64,000 nucleotides of DNA from Desulfoluna spongiiphila (GTDB lineage: Bacteria > Desulfobacterota > Desulfobacteria > Desulfobacterales > Desulfolunaceae), in NCBI RefSeq assembly GCF_900101345.1, contig NZ_FMUX01000024.1, forward strand, positions 24,615 through 88,614, in the 5' to 3' direction. A program made the translations under genes and the position numbers. The notes beneath the pieces were generated by a model. That model did not search any database and was not told the DNA's origin. It was given only the letters and a program-made list of their open reading frames with translations. Positions within the stretch are counted from its first letter, which is position 1, and each line of letters begins with the position of its first letter. Positions 50,595 to 58,239 of the stretch are shown one piece after another.

Positions 50595-50764
50595 GCCTCC
50601 GGCGGCCCTGCCGGGGGCCAAACTTTTGAAAAGTTTGACAAACAGGTCTTAAAAATAGATTCAGTTTAATCTGATTCAAAGGCGACTGCGCTTTCCCCTG
50701 AGGAACGAAGGGGAAAGCGCAGTCGCAACGTGCTTTCAAGGTGGCACACCTTGCCGCCGGAGGC
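50595..50764 (+). repeat. Intergenic repeat element with perfect 17-bp hairpin
   Basis: A 170-bp copy. The hairpin GCGACTGCGCTTTCCCC / GGGGAAAGCGCAGTCGC is complementary over all 17 positions around loop TGAGGAACGAA. An element tail ending GTCGCCGGAGGC (to 50579) lies exactly 15 bp before it, the same spacing as at 4200/4216, with related linker sequence. Confidence 0.9.
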
Positions 50765-50875
50765 TGCTTTTTCTGTGTTATTTTTTTTCTTGCAGCCTAA
50801 AGGTCCGTTGCGATGTCCATGACCTCGGGTACCTCCTTTGCCGGTGGCCCTCCCCCGTGGAATCCCGGGAGAACA

Positions 50876-50944
50876 GGAGCGCCGCACTCCCGTGCGGCAT
50901 GCATTTCGCCTTACGGCCAAAGCCGCACAGGAATGCGGCGCTCC
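50876..50944. repeat. GC-rich inverted-repeat module (GGAGCGCCGCACTCC type)
   Basis: Arms GGAGCGCCGCACTCCCGTGC and CACAGGAATGCGGCGCTCC flank a loop, ATGCATTTCGCCTTACGG, that is unrelated to the loop of the other three copies. Confidence 0.8.
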
Positions 50945-50948
50945 ATAT

Positions 50949-50980
50949 AAAAAAGGCGCATCCATTATCGAATGCGCCTT
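50949..50980 (-). terminator. Possible rho-independent terminator, minus strand
   Basis: Arms AAGGCGCAT (50953-50961) and ATGCGCCTT (50972-50980) pair; on the minus strand the stem is followed by TTTTTTAT. No minus-strand gene ends just before it (the + strand methylase gene intervenes), so it could instead be part of the adjacent repeat cluster. Confidence 0.4.
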
Positions 50981-51107
50981 CATGGTTTACTGTACCGCCG
51001 GCCCGTGATAAGCCCAACCCAGCAAATCAAAATTTTTGAATGGGCCGGCTCTTCTTTTGGGAGCCTGCCCCCCTTCGATGTACCCCCCGAACATTCCGGA
51101 GATCACC

Positions 51108-51692
51108 ATGTCCCTTCAAGGCATTGTCCATATCGCCCAGCAAACCATGCAACGCTTTCTCAACCCCGGTGACATCGCCATCGACGCCACCGTGGGCGCG
51201 GGCTACGACGCCAGCTTCCTTGCCCGCTCCGTGGGCCCCACCGGCCACGTCTACGGCTTTGACGTCCAAAAGGAAGCCCTGGACAGGGCAACGGGTAACC
51301 TCTCCAATGCAGGCCTCATGGATCGGGTCACTCTCTTCAACGCCGGCCACGAAACCATGGCCGACCATCTGCCCCCCGAAATCCACGGCACAGTAAAAGC
51401 CGTCAGCTTCAACCTGGGCTACCTCCCGGCCAGTGAGTCACCGGTCACCACCCTGGTGGACACCTCCCTTGCCGCCATCAAAACAGCCATGGCACTCCTT
51501 CACCGCAGGGGGGTCATCTCCATCGCCATCTACGGGGGCCACCCCCAGGGCCAGGTCGAGCAGCATCGCCTCAAGGCCTGGGCGGCCCATGTCCCCTACG
51601 ACGAATTCCGCATCGCTTCCTACGAATTCACCAACAAAGCAAGGAACCAGGAGACCCTCCTGCTCATGGAGCGGGCAAAGCCCAAAGGGTAA
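51108..51692 (+). CDS. SAM-dependent methyltransferase, rRNA methylase (YtqB-like)
   Basis: A 194-aa class I methyltransferase of the putative rRNA methylase family (Pfam rRNA_methylase, YtqB group). The SAM site is AIDATVGAGYDASFLARSVG (about residues 25-44) and VYGFDVQKEALDRATGNL (acidic end of strand 2). FNLGYLPASE (about 105-114) is the N-[LP]GY-P motif of this family. ISIAIYGGHPQGQVEQHRLK and the NQETLLLMERAKPKG tail fit as well. ATG 51108 was chosen for its GGAGA SD and agreement with family length; the ORF can be extended upstream into low-quality sequence. It is convergent with the histidine kinase gene, 3 bp apart. Confidence 0.88.
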   Translation: MSLQGIVHIAQQTMQRFLNPGDIAIDATVGAGYDASFLARSVGPTGHVYGFDVQKEALDRATGNLSNAGLMDRVTLFNAGHETMADHLPPEIHGTVKAVSFNLGYLPASESPVTTLVDTSLAAIKTAMALLHRRGVISIAIYGGHPQGQVEQHRLKAWAAHVPYDEFRIASYEFTNKARNQETLLLMERAKPKG

Positions 51693-51695
51693 CAT

Positions 51696-53090
51696 CTATC
51701 CCGGCAGCACCACCGTAAACAGCGCCCCTTCGCCCTCCCTGCTCTCCACATGGATCTCCCCGTGATGGGCGGCGACAATGCCCCTGACCAGGCTGAGCCC
51801 AAGGCCCAGGCCTTTTTCCGAACGGCTCCTGTCGCCCCGGAAAAGGCGGTCCCAGATCCTCGGGATGTCCTCGGGGGGAATGCCGGGCCCGGCGTCCCGG
51901 ATGCCGATGCACACGGAGGTATGTTCCCGGCTGGCGGTAATATGAACGGTCTTGCCCTCGGGGGTGAACTTGACGGCGTTGTCGAGGATATTGGCCAGGG
52001 CCTGGCTCAAGCGGTGGGGATCCACCGAGGCCACGAGCCCCTGTTCGATGGTGGCGTCAATCCGCACCTCTTTTTCTTCGGCCACGAACCGGTACATCTC
52101 CACGATGGTCTCGATGAGCTCGGTGAGGTCGGTTTCATACGGGGTGATGCGAAGCATGCCGGTCTCGGCTTCGGAGACATCCATGAGGGTGGTAAGAAGG
52201 CTCAGGATACGATCAGACTCTTCAATCCCTTTTTCAAGGGCCTGCCGGAGCAGGTCAGGATCATCCCCTTCCCTTAAGGCCATCTCCGAGACATTGCGCA
52301 GGCGGGTCATGGGGGTCCTCAAGTCATGGGCCACGTCGTCCAGGGAATTCTCCATGCGGATGATCAGCCCGTGGATGCTGTCCAGCATAGTGTTAAACAG
52401 GCCTGCCAGTTCGTCGAGTTCGTCCCCGGTGTGGGTGCGTTTGACCCGTGCTTCCATGGTCCCAGCATCAATGGATCGAACCGTCTTGATGATGCCTCGG
52501 ATGGGCCGGAGGGTCCGCCTCGAAAGAAAGAGCCCGCCCCCAAGCCCCAAAGCAAACAGGGGAACCATCACCACGAGAAAAATCCTGCGAAACTGGCTGA
52601 GGATCTCCTGGCGCCGCTGGCTGCTCATGCCCACCTGCACCCGGTTGCCGCGCGGGGTCAAGGGGCCCGAAAGCACATCCAGCACATAGGTCCCTTTCCG
52701 GCAGGAGAGGGTCTGCCAGCCCTGGCAGTCCCCGCACCCTCCGGAGAGAAGGTCCAGGTTGAAATCCTCCCAGCTCTCCCGGGAGAAGATATGCCGGGTG
52801 CGGTTGGCCCGGTCCGCCACCCGAATGAACAGGGGGCGCGAGCGCCGCTCGCCTCCGAGCTGATCCACATACCGGTTCAGGGCGGTGACGCCGCCAATGT
52901 CGTAGAGGGTCTGCACCTCGCGGAGCTCCAGCTGGATCTCCTCGTAGTCCTGGGCTCTGAGAGTGGCCCCGAGAAAAAGGTAGGCAAGGATAAAAAGAAG
53001 GGCCGAGCTTCCGATAAAAATCGCCGAATACCAGGCCCCCACCCGGAACCCCAGGGTTCTCGTGATGTTACGCAGGCGCTTTAAGGACAT
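51696..53090 (-). CDS. Sensor histidine kinase with Cys-containing periplasmic domain
   Basis: A 464-aa transmembrane kinase. TM1 about residues 18-42; periplasmic domain about 45-168 containing GGCGDCQGWQTLSC (Cys 119, 122, 130); TM2 about 170-190; HAMP about 190-243. The H-box SLDDVAHDLRTPMTRLRN puts the phospho-acceptor at His 255. The ATPase domain has ILDNAVKFTPEG (N box), DAGPGIPPED (G1) and GLGLGLSLVRGIVAAHHG (G2). It overlaps the response-regulator gene by 23 bp, so the two form one unit. It resembles copper- or envelope-stress OmpR-type kinases; the CxxC suggests redox or metal sensing but this is inference. Confidence 0.92.
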   Translation of the reverse strand: MSLKRLRNITRTLGFRVGAWYSAIFIGSSALLFILAYLFLGATLRAQDYEEIQLELREVQTLYDIGGVTALNRYVDQLGGERRSRPLFIRVADRANRTRHIFSRESWEDFNLDLLSGGCGDCQGWQTLSCRKGTYVLDVLSGPLTPRGNRVQVGMSSQRRQEILSQFRRIFLVVMVPLFALGLGGGLFLSRRTLRPIRGIIKTVRSIDAGTMEARVKRTHTGDELDELAGLFNTMLDSIHGLIIRMENSLDDVAHDLRTPMTRLRNVSEMALREGDDPDLLRQALEKGIEESDRILSLLTTLMDVSEAETGMLRITPYETDLTELIETIVEMYRFVAEEKEVRIDATIEQGLVASVDPHRLSQALANILDNAVKFTPEGKTVHITASREHTSVCIGIRDAGPGIPPEDIPRIWDRLFRGDRSRSEKGLGLGLSLVRGIVAAHHGEIHVESREGEGALFTVVLPG

Positions 53091-53745
53091 AGCCCACCCC
53101 TCGGATGGTGTGGATCATCTTGGCGTCGAAGGCTTTGTCCACCTTGTTTCTCAGGCGACAGACCAGCACGTCCACCACGTTGGTCTGGGGGTCGAAGTGA
53201 AGGTCCCACACATGCTCTAAAATCATGGTCTTGGACACCGGCCGCTCCGCGTTGCGCATGAGGTACTCCAGAAGGGTAAACTCCCGGGGCTGAAGGTCCA
53301 GCACCGTGTCTCCCCGCGTCACCCCCCGCTTCAACAAATCCATGAACAGGTCCCCCACGGTGAGGGTGGAGGCTTCCGCCACCCCGCCGGAGCGCCGGAT
53401 CAGTGCCTGGATCCGCACCAAAAGCTCGGAAAAGGCAAAGGGTTTGACCATGTAGTCGTCCCCGCCGCGCTGGATCCCCCGCACCCGATCGTCCACAGAG
53501 CGCCTGGCGCTTAAGATAAGCACCGGGGTGTTCACCCGTTTTTCACGCATGGCTTCGATGATTTCAAGGCCGGTGCACCCGGGCAGCATGATATCGATGA
53601 CAGCCGCATCGTACTGCTCCTCCAGGGCAAGGACCAGGCCGTCGTCCCCCCGAAGGGCCGTGTCCACGGCAAACCCTTCCTGCCTGAGGCCCTTGGCGAT
53701 AAAGCCTGCGATCTCTTTATCATCTTCAACGATCAATATCCGCAT
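53068..53745 (-). CDS. OmpR/PhoB-family response regulator
   Basis: A 225-aa two-component regulator, cognate to the overlapping kinase. The receiver has the acidic pair ILIVEDDK (D8, D9), the phosphorylation site AAVIDIMLPG (D51) and the conserved Lys in DDYMVKPFAFSELLVR. The winged-helix output domain spans about 128-225: LDLQPREFTLLEYLMRNAER, VWDLHFDPQTNVVDVLVCRL, and RNKVDKAFDAKMIHTIRGVG followed by YVLK. It is the upstream gene of the pair. Target genes cannot be read from the window; no clear direct-repeat operator was identified. Confidence 0.95.
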   Translation of the reverse strand: MRILIVEDDKEIAGFIAKGLRQEGFAVDTALRGDDGLVLALEEQYDAAVIDIMLPGCTGLEIIEAMREKRVNTPVLILSARRSVDDRVRGIQRGGDDYMVKPFAFSELLVRIQALIRRSGGVAEASTLTVGDLFMDLLKRGVTRGDTVLDLQPREFTLLEYLMRNAERPVSKTMILEHVWDLHFDPQTNVVDVLVCRLRNKVDKAFDAKMIHTIRGVGYVLKAPA

Positions 53746-53781
53746 GAACCATCCTCGACGTGAGTGTATCTAAAAAAAAGA

Positions 53782-54153
53782 GCCTCCGGCGGCAAGGTGT
53801 GCCACCTTGAAAGCAGGTTGCGGATGCATTTTGCCCCTCGTTCCTCGGGTCAAATCACATCCGCCTTTCAAACAAACTTCGGCCTTGATCATCGTTTGGG
53901 CCATCGGCGTATTTACATCACCCCCCGAACACCCTTGCTCCTGGAGCGCCGCACTCCTGTGCGGCACGGGTAACGACGGACTAAAAAGCCGTACCGGAGT
54001 ACGGCGCTCCGTTTCGATCAATCTTTCTCGTTTTATTTGAAGGTCACGACCCAAACAATAGACAAGACACTGACTTCACACAAGATAAACCGTCATGATC
54101 TACTTATTAAACCCATCTTTATGAGATCCGGAAAAAGCATAGCCTCTGGCGGC
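53782..54153 (-). repeat. Composite intergenic repeat element, inverted (long form)
   Basis: In order: GCCTCCGGCGGCAAGGTG, hairpin arms GCGGATG / CATCCGC with loop CTCGTTCCTC, GGAGCGCCGCACTCC module (53943-54010), divergent stretch, then CCATCTTTATGAGATCCGG and the decayed end GCCTCTGGCGGC. Same order as 24135-24476. It occupies most of the 728-bp gap 53746-54473; no coding region was accepted there, because the in-frame extension of the TPR gene to 54192 has no support. Confidence 0.75.
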
Positions 54154-54473
54154 AAGATGTTCACCTTAATATTACGGGTTTCGGAAAATCTATGAAAAAA
54201 ATCCGAACCCGCCATCTCCCCCGTACCCTAAAAAAGCACCCTGCCCCTGTCAACGGAGCCGAGGTTCCTTTCATAATTGTAATCCCCCGGAAAGGTTTCG
54301 GCAACACGACTTCGCTATGGTACGAACGCGGTCGAGACGGAACACGACAAACGCGATGGAATTGGTACACTCAAGAACATCACAATCAGGTGACGCATCA
54401 GCACAAATACCGTTCCGCCTCGACCGCACCCTCACACCCACAACCAGACCACCAACACGCAGGAACCCATTCC

Positions 54474-55076
54474 ATGACGGATAGACATGACAGACCAGAA
54501 GGCAAGGTTATCACCCGCACCTCGCCTCTCCTTCTTATTCTGGCCCTTGCCATAGGATTTTTCGCAGGGGTGGCCTTATCGGCCTGGAAAATGAAAGCCC
54601 CGGGCTATGCGACCAGCGCCCCGGAAGGAAACGCCAAGCTTGCGCAGATGGCCCAGGCCCTGGAGCAGCAGCTTGCCGAAAACCCGGACAATGCGGACCT
54701 GCTCATCCGGCTCGGCAACACCTACTTCGATACCGACCAGTACACAAAGGCCATTGACGCATACAACCGCGCCCTTGCCCTCACGCCGGATAATACAAAC
54801 GTCCTCACCGACCTGGGGATCATGTACCGACGAGCCAAAAAGCCCGAAAAAGCCGTGGAAGCCTTTGATGCCGCCATTGCCATCGATAAAACCAAAGAAA
54901 ACGCTTATCTGAACAAAGGCATCGTCCTGGTCTACGACCTCGGCAAACGCGAAGAGGCCATTGCAACCTGGGAGGCACTCCGGGAGATCAACCCCCTGGC
55001 CATGGCCGGCAACCAGTCCATTGACGAACTCATCGCCCATTTTAAAGAAGGCCACGACAAAGAGGGGAAAAAATAA
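54474..55076 (+). CDS. Membrane-anchored TPR protein (cytochrome maturation linked)
   Basis: A 200-aa protein: short cytoplasmic N terminus, one membrane helix (about residues 18-38, LLLILALAIGFFAGVALSAW) and three TPRs (about 60-165: DLLIRLGNTYFDTDQYTKAI, VLTDLGIMYRRAKKPEKAVE, NAYLNKGIVLVYDLGKREEA). This matches NrfG/CcmI-like TPR proteins that hold apocytochrome for haem attachment. Its stop overlaps the resB start by 1 bp, which supports that role. ATG 54474 was chosen; AGGA lies upstream, and the N-terminal extension to 54192 translates His/Gln-rich sequence without coding character. Confidence 0.78.
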   Translation: MTDRHDRPEGKVITRTSPLLLILALAIGFFAGVALSAWKMKAPGYATSAPEGNAKLAQMAQALEQQLAENPDNADLLIRLGNTYFDTDQYTKAIDAYNRALALTPDNTNVLTDLGIMYRRAKKPEKAVEAFDAAIAIDKTKENAYLNKGIVLVYDLGKREEAIATWEALREINPLAMAGNQSIDELIAHFKEGHDKEGKK

Positions 55077-56410
55077 TGCCCGCAGCCCAGAGCATCCTGT
55101 CCCCCGTTACGGACCTGTTCAAATCCGTTCGCCTGACCGTGGCCCTGCTGCTCATGCTTGCAGCCACCTCGATCCTGGGCACCGTGATCCCCCAGAACAA
55201 ACACGCCTCCGATTACATCCAGGCCTTTGGCGACCCCCTCTACCGGATCTTCCACATCCTGGACCTAACGGACATGTACGGATCCTGGTGGTTTATCCTG
55301 CTCATCATCCTGCTGACCTTAAACATCACGGTCTGCACGGTCACCCGGTTCCGAACCACCCTGAAGCTCTCCTTCGGCAAAGGGTTCAAGGGATTTTCCT
55401 CCCTTCCGTTCCAGGCCGAGGCCGCCTTTGAGCGCGCCCCGCAAGACCTGGAAGCATCCGTTCAAACTGCCCTCTCCTCCCGTTTTTCAAGCACGCGAAG
55501 GGTCGAGTCCACCGACGGTATCGCCTTTGACGCAGAAAAGGGCCGCTGGTCCCGCATGGGAGCAGACGTGGTCCATGCCGGCATTCTCATCCTCCTGGCA
55601 GGGGCCCTTGTGGGCTCCCTTTTCGGATACGACGGATCGGTAAACGTGCCCGAAGGGGAGTCCGTGGACACCATCATGCTTCGGAACACCAACGAAAAAA
55701 TGCCCCTGGGATTTACCGTGCGATGCAACGATTTCAGCATCAGCCACTACGACACCGGCAGCGTCAAGGAGTACCGATCCAGCCTCACCGTGCTGGAAGG
55801 CGACCAGGAGGTGCTCACACGGGATATCATCGTCAACAAGCCCCTGACCTACAACGGGGTCACCTTCTACCAGTCCAGCTACGGCTCCATGGGCGCCAAA
55901 GACTTCTCCTTTGCCTTCACGGAAAAAGCCACCGGCAAAACCGTGACCCAGTCGGTGGACATCGGCGAGACCGTCTCCTTTGCCCCGGGTAAGACCTTTA
56001 CCTTTGACCGCTACGCATCCAACCACGCTTTCAGCGGCAGATCCGTGGGCGAGGCCGCCATCGGCACCCTCACCGAAGGCGGGTCCTCAAAAGAGGTGGT
56101 GCTCCTTTCACGTTTCTCCAACTTCGACAAGATGCGCAAAGGCGACTGGATCCTCTCCATTGCAGGCCATGAACACGCCTACTACACAGGGCTTCAGGTC
56201 ACATACGATCCCGGAGTGGGCCTGGTTTACACCGGTTTTCTCCTCATGATCGCAGGCTGCTTCGTCGCCTTCTTCACGGGGCACAAAAAAATCCGCGTGA
56301 CCATCGCACCGGCAGCCCAGGGCAGCACCGTCACCGTCTCAGGTGCAGCACCGAAAAACAAGGTGTGGGTCACACGCTACGCCCGGCAGTTGCTGAGCGG
56401 ACTGGGTTAG
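55076..56410 (+). CDS. resB: Cytochrome c biogenesis protein ResB
   Basis: A 444-aa ResB (Ccs1) of the system II cytochrome c maturation pathway, which with CcsB/ResC delivers haem to apocytochromes outside the inner membrane. Membrane helices at about residues 17-37, 73-93 and 165-182 plus a C-terminal one near 385-405; family blocks include VRLTVALLLMLAATSILGTV, PLYRIFHILDLTDMYGSWWF, RMGADVVHAGILILLAGALV and the periplasmic YNGVTFYQSSYGSMG. The region FVAFFTGHKKIRV marks the last helix. It is preceded by a TPR gene (1-bp overlap) and separated from ccsB by two repeat elements. Confidence 0.92.
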   Translation: MPAAQSILSPVTDLFKSVRLTVALLLMLAATSILGTVIPQNKHASDYIQAFGDPLYRIFHILDLTDMYGSWWFILLIILLTLNITVCTVTRFRTTLKLSFGKGFKGFSSLPFQAEAAFERAPQDLEASVQTALSSRFSSTRRVESTDGIAFDAEKGRWSRMGADVVHAGILILLAGALVGSLFGYDGSVNVPEGESVDTIMLRNTNEKMPLGFTVRCNDFSISHYDTGSVKEYRSSLTVLEGDQEVLTRDIIVNKPLTYNGVTFYQSSYGSMGAKDFSFAFTEKATGKTVTQSVDIGETVSFAPGKTFTFDRYASNHAFSGRSVGEAAIGTLTEGGSSKEVVLLSRFSNFDKMRKGDWILSIAGHEHAYYTGLQVTYDPGVGLVYTGFLLMIAGCFVAFFTGHKKIRVTIAPAAQGSTVTVSGAAPKNKVWVTRYARQLLSGLG

Positions 56411-56431
56411 GTAAAACAGACAAAAAGGAAG

Positions 56432-56568
56432 GCCTCCGGCGGCACAAGGTGTGCCTCCTTGAAAGCTGGTTGCGAATGCGCTTTTGACCCAGGTTGGCCT
56501 GAAATTGCTTTTTAAAACCTGTTTGTTAAACTTTTTAAAAGTTTAGCCCGCAGCAGGGCCGCCGAAGA
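56432..56568 (-). repeat. Intergenic repeat element, inverted and degenerate
   Basis: Begins GGCCTCCGGCGGCACAAGGT and ends GGGCCGCCGAAGAC, with AAACCTGTTTGTTAAAC and TTTTAAAAGTTTAGC modules between. The long hairpin is largely lost. It lies between resB and ccsB, followed directly by the variant element at 56569. Confidence 0.7.
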
Positions 56569-56800
56569 CTAAGGCTGGAACTTTTTTCAAGAAACGACAC
56601 CCCGGAATTATTCCGGTGAAAGCCAATTGAATGCAAAGAGCCCCGCATCGTGTTTTTTTGAAGAATGAAAGGGGCATCTCCTGCGAAGACGGTTACCGAA
56701 TGTCACACGTCACGCGAATGCCCCGAAAGCACTTGTATATCGACTGCCTCCATGCATTCGCCAGAGGGTTTCAAGGTGCCCCCACCTTGCCGCCGGAGGC
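56569..56800 (+). repeat. Intergenic repeat element, variant interior (second copy)
   Basis: Shares GGGGCATCTCCTGCGAAGAC, GTTACCGAATGTCAC, CACGCGAATGCC and the ending GGTTTCAAGGTGCCCCCACC plus GCCGCCGGAGGC with 14018-14365. It fills the rest of the 432-bp gap between resB and ccsB. No gene is visible. Confidence 0.75.
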
Positions 56801-56842
56801 ATGCTTTAACCATTTTTACCCCTTGCACCCCGGAGAAAACAG

Positions 56843-57658
56843 ATGACCAGCTCCCTGCTTATATCCATTTCAACCTTTGTCTACGGATTGTCCGCCCTTC
56901 TCTACTTCTGTGCGTGGATTTTCAAGGCAAACAAACTGAACCTGCCGGCCACGGCCACGGCGGCCGTAGGCTTGGGGATCAATACGGCGGGATTCCTGCT
57001 GCGGTGGTCCGAATCCTACACCCTGGGCATCGGGCGTATCCCATTGTCCAATCTCTATGAATCCCTTGTCTTCTACGGCCTGGCCATCGCCGCCCTTTAC
57101 CTGGTGCTGGAACGGCTCATGAACATCCGCATCGCAGGGGGCTTTGCCCTGACCTTCTCGTTTCTGGCCCTGGCCTACGCCTCTCTCTCCCCCAATGTGG
57201 GCTCCCAGATCCGCCCCCTGATGCCCGCCCTGAAGAGCAACTGGCTCAGCGCCCACGTCATGACCTGTTTTGTGGGCTATGCCGCCTTTGCCCTCTCCTT
57301 TGCCTTGAGCCTTCTCTACCTTTTCCGCCCAGGCGCGCAGGAGACCGAGGACTCCACCTTCGACATCGACGAGGCCTCCCACCAGATGATCCTTTTGGGT
57401 TTTCTCTTTCTCTCCATCGGCATCATCACCGGCGCGGTATGGGCCAACTCCGCCTGGGGCCGCTACTGGGGCTGGGACCCCAAGGAGACCTGGTCCCTCA
57501 TCACCTGGTTCATCTACGCCTCCCTTATCCACGTGCGACTCGTCCGCGGCTGGAGCGGCAAAAAAACAGCCATCCTCTCCATCATCGGCTTTGCCGCCGT
57601 CATGTTCACCTACTTCGGCGTGAACCTGCTTCCTGGGCTGCACAGTTACGGGGCATAA
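56843..57658 (+). CDS. ccsB: Cytochrome c biogenesis protein CcsB (ResC/CcsA)
   Basis: A 271-aa haem-handling protein of cytochrome c maturation system II. About eight membrane helices are visible. The haem-binding WWD motif reads WGRYWGWDPKETWSLITWFI (about residues 206-225), and conserved histidines occur in SAHVMTCFVG (about 138) and LIHVRLVRGW (about 234). FALSFALSLLYL and NLYESLVFYG (the latter near residue 72) are further family blocks. Partner of ResB upstream; the two are split by 432 bp of repeats, so co-transcription is likely but the spacing is unusual. Confidence 0.93.
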   Translation: MTSSLLISISTFVYGLSALLYFCAWIFKANKLNLPATATAAVGLGINTAGFLLRWSESYTLGIGRIPLSNLYESLVFYGLAIAALYLVLERLMNIRIAGGFALTFSFLALAYASLSPNVGSQIRPLMPALKSNWLSAHVMTCFVGYAAFALSFALSLLYLFRPGAQETEDSTFDIDEASHQMILLGFLFLSIGIITGAVWANSAWGRYWGWDPKETWSLITWFIYASLIHVRLVRGWSGKKTAILSIIGFAAVMFTYFGVNLLPGLHSYGA

Positions 57659-57663
57659 GGTTC

Positions 57664-57707
57664 GGGAATGCTCCCAGCCCCTCACTCCACTGGTTTGGAG
57701 CATTCCC
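57664..57707 (+). terminator. Strong inverted repeat after ccsB (no T-run)
   Basis: GGGAATGCTCC and GGAGCATTCCC pair perfectly over 11 bp, 5 bp after the ccsB stop. A T-run is missing, so it may be a transcript-end stabiliser or rho-related, not a classical terminator. Confidence 0.5.
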
Positions 57708-58239
57708 CTACTTACGGGCTTTGCCTGTGGAACCTCATCATGAATTCCGCATTCTGGATTTCACCGACAGCACGTAGGGTGCGGCCCCCGCACCGACAAA
57801 CGTAACATGTGGACACCCGCTTTCGACAGCTTCCGTGCCACACCAAAGTTTCTTAACGCACCGTATTTTTTGCCTAATTTGCAGCACACGCGACAAACCC
57901 TACGAGGTATAGGCCCTCCCACCAGCATAATTTAAAAACGATTCCAAGGGGTCCGGGGGCATGACAGGGCCTGTCACCTTCGCCCGACTACGACACGAAA
58001 CAGCTCCGCGTCTATAGGAAAAAGTGCATCTCCTGCCCTTCTAAGATCCAGAAGACTCCAAAGCCGCCCCTACCCCCTGCGCTTATTGAATCATGCTGTT
58101 CGAAATGCCTGAACCACATTAGCCCCCCCCGGAATAAACAACTAAGGTCCAGGTGGTAGACCGGATGGAAATAGGTTCTTTATTCACCAAAAAGAAACAT
58201 CAGGTATTCGGCATAAGGAACCAGTCCCTATTTGCTCTA
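57708..58239. other. Gene-free AT-rich transition region
   Basis: No credible gene. From about 57.8 kb the sequence becomes visibly richer in A and T than the preceding 57 kb and contains a decayed repeat (57981-58041). It marks the start of a different sequence environment. Confidence 0.6.
57981..58041. repeat. Decayed small repeat, copy 1
   Basis: Shares CACGAAACAGCT, ATA-GAAAAAG and CTCCTGCCC with 59961-60039. The second copy is flanked by GGGATAGGCTCTT and AAGAGCCTGCCC, so both are probably derivatives of the 152-bp element family at 60379. Confidence 0.5.

Noticed and set aside
54192..54473. N-terminal extension of the TPR gene
   Set aside because: His/Gln/Arg-rich sequence without coding character; the signal-anchor follows naturally from ATG 54474.
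57659..58239. tRNA or other stable RNA gene in the gap after ccsB
   Set aside because: No cloverleaf or CCA-adjacent acceptor stem could be formed by eye.
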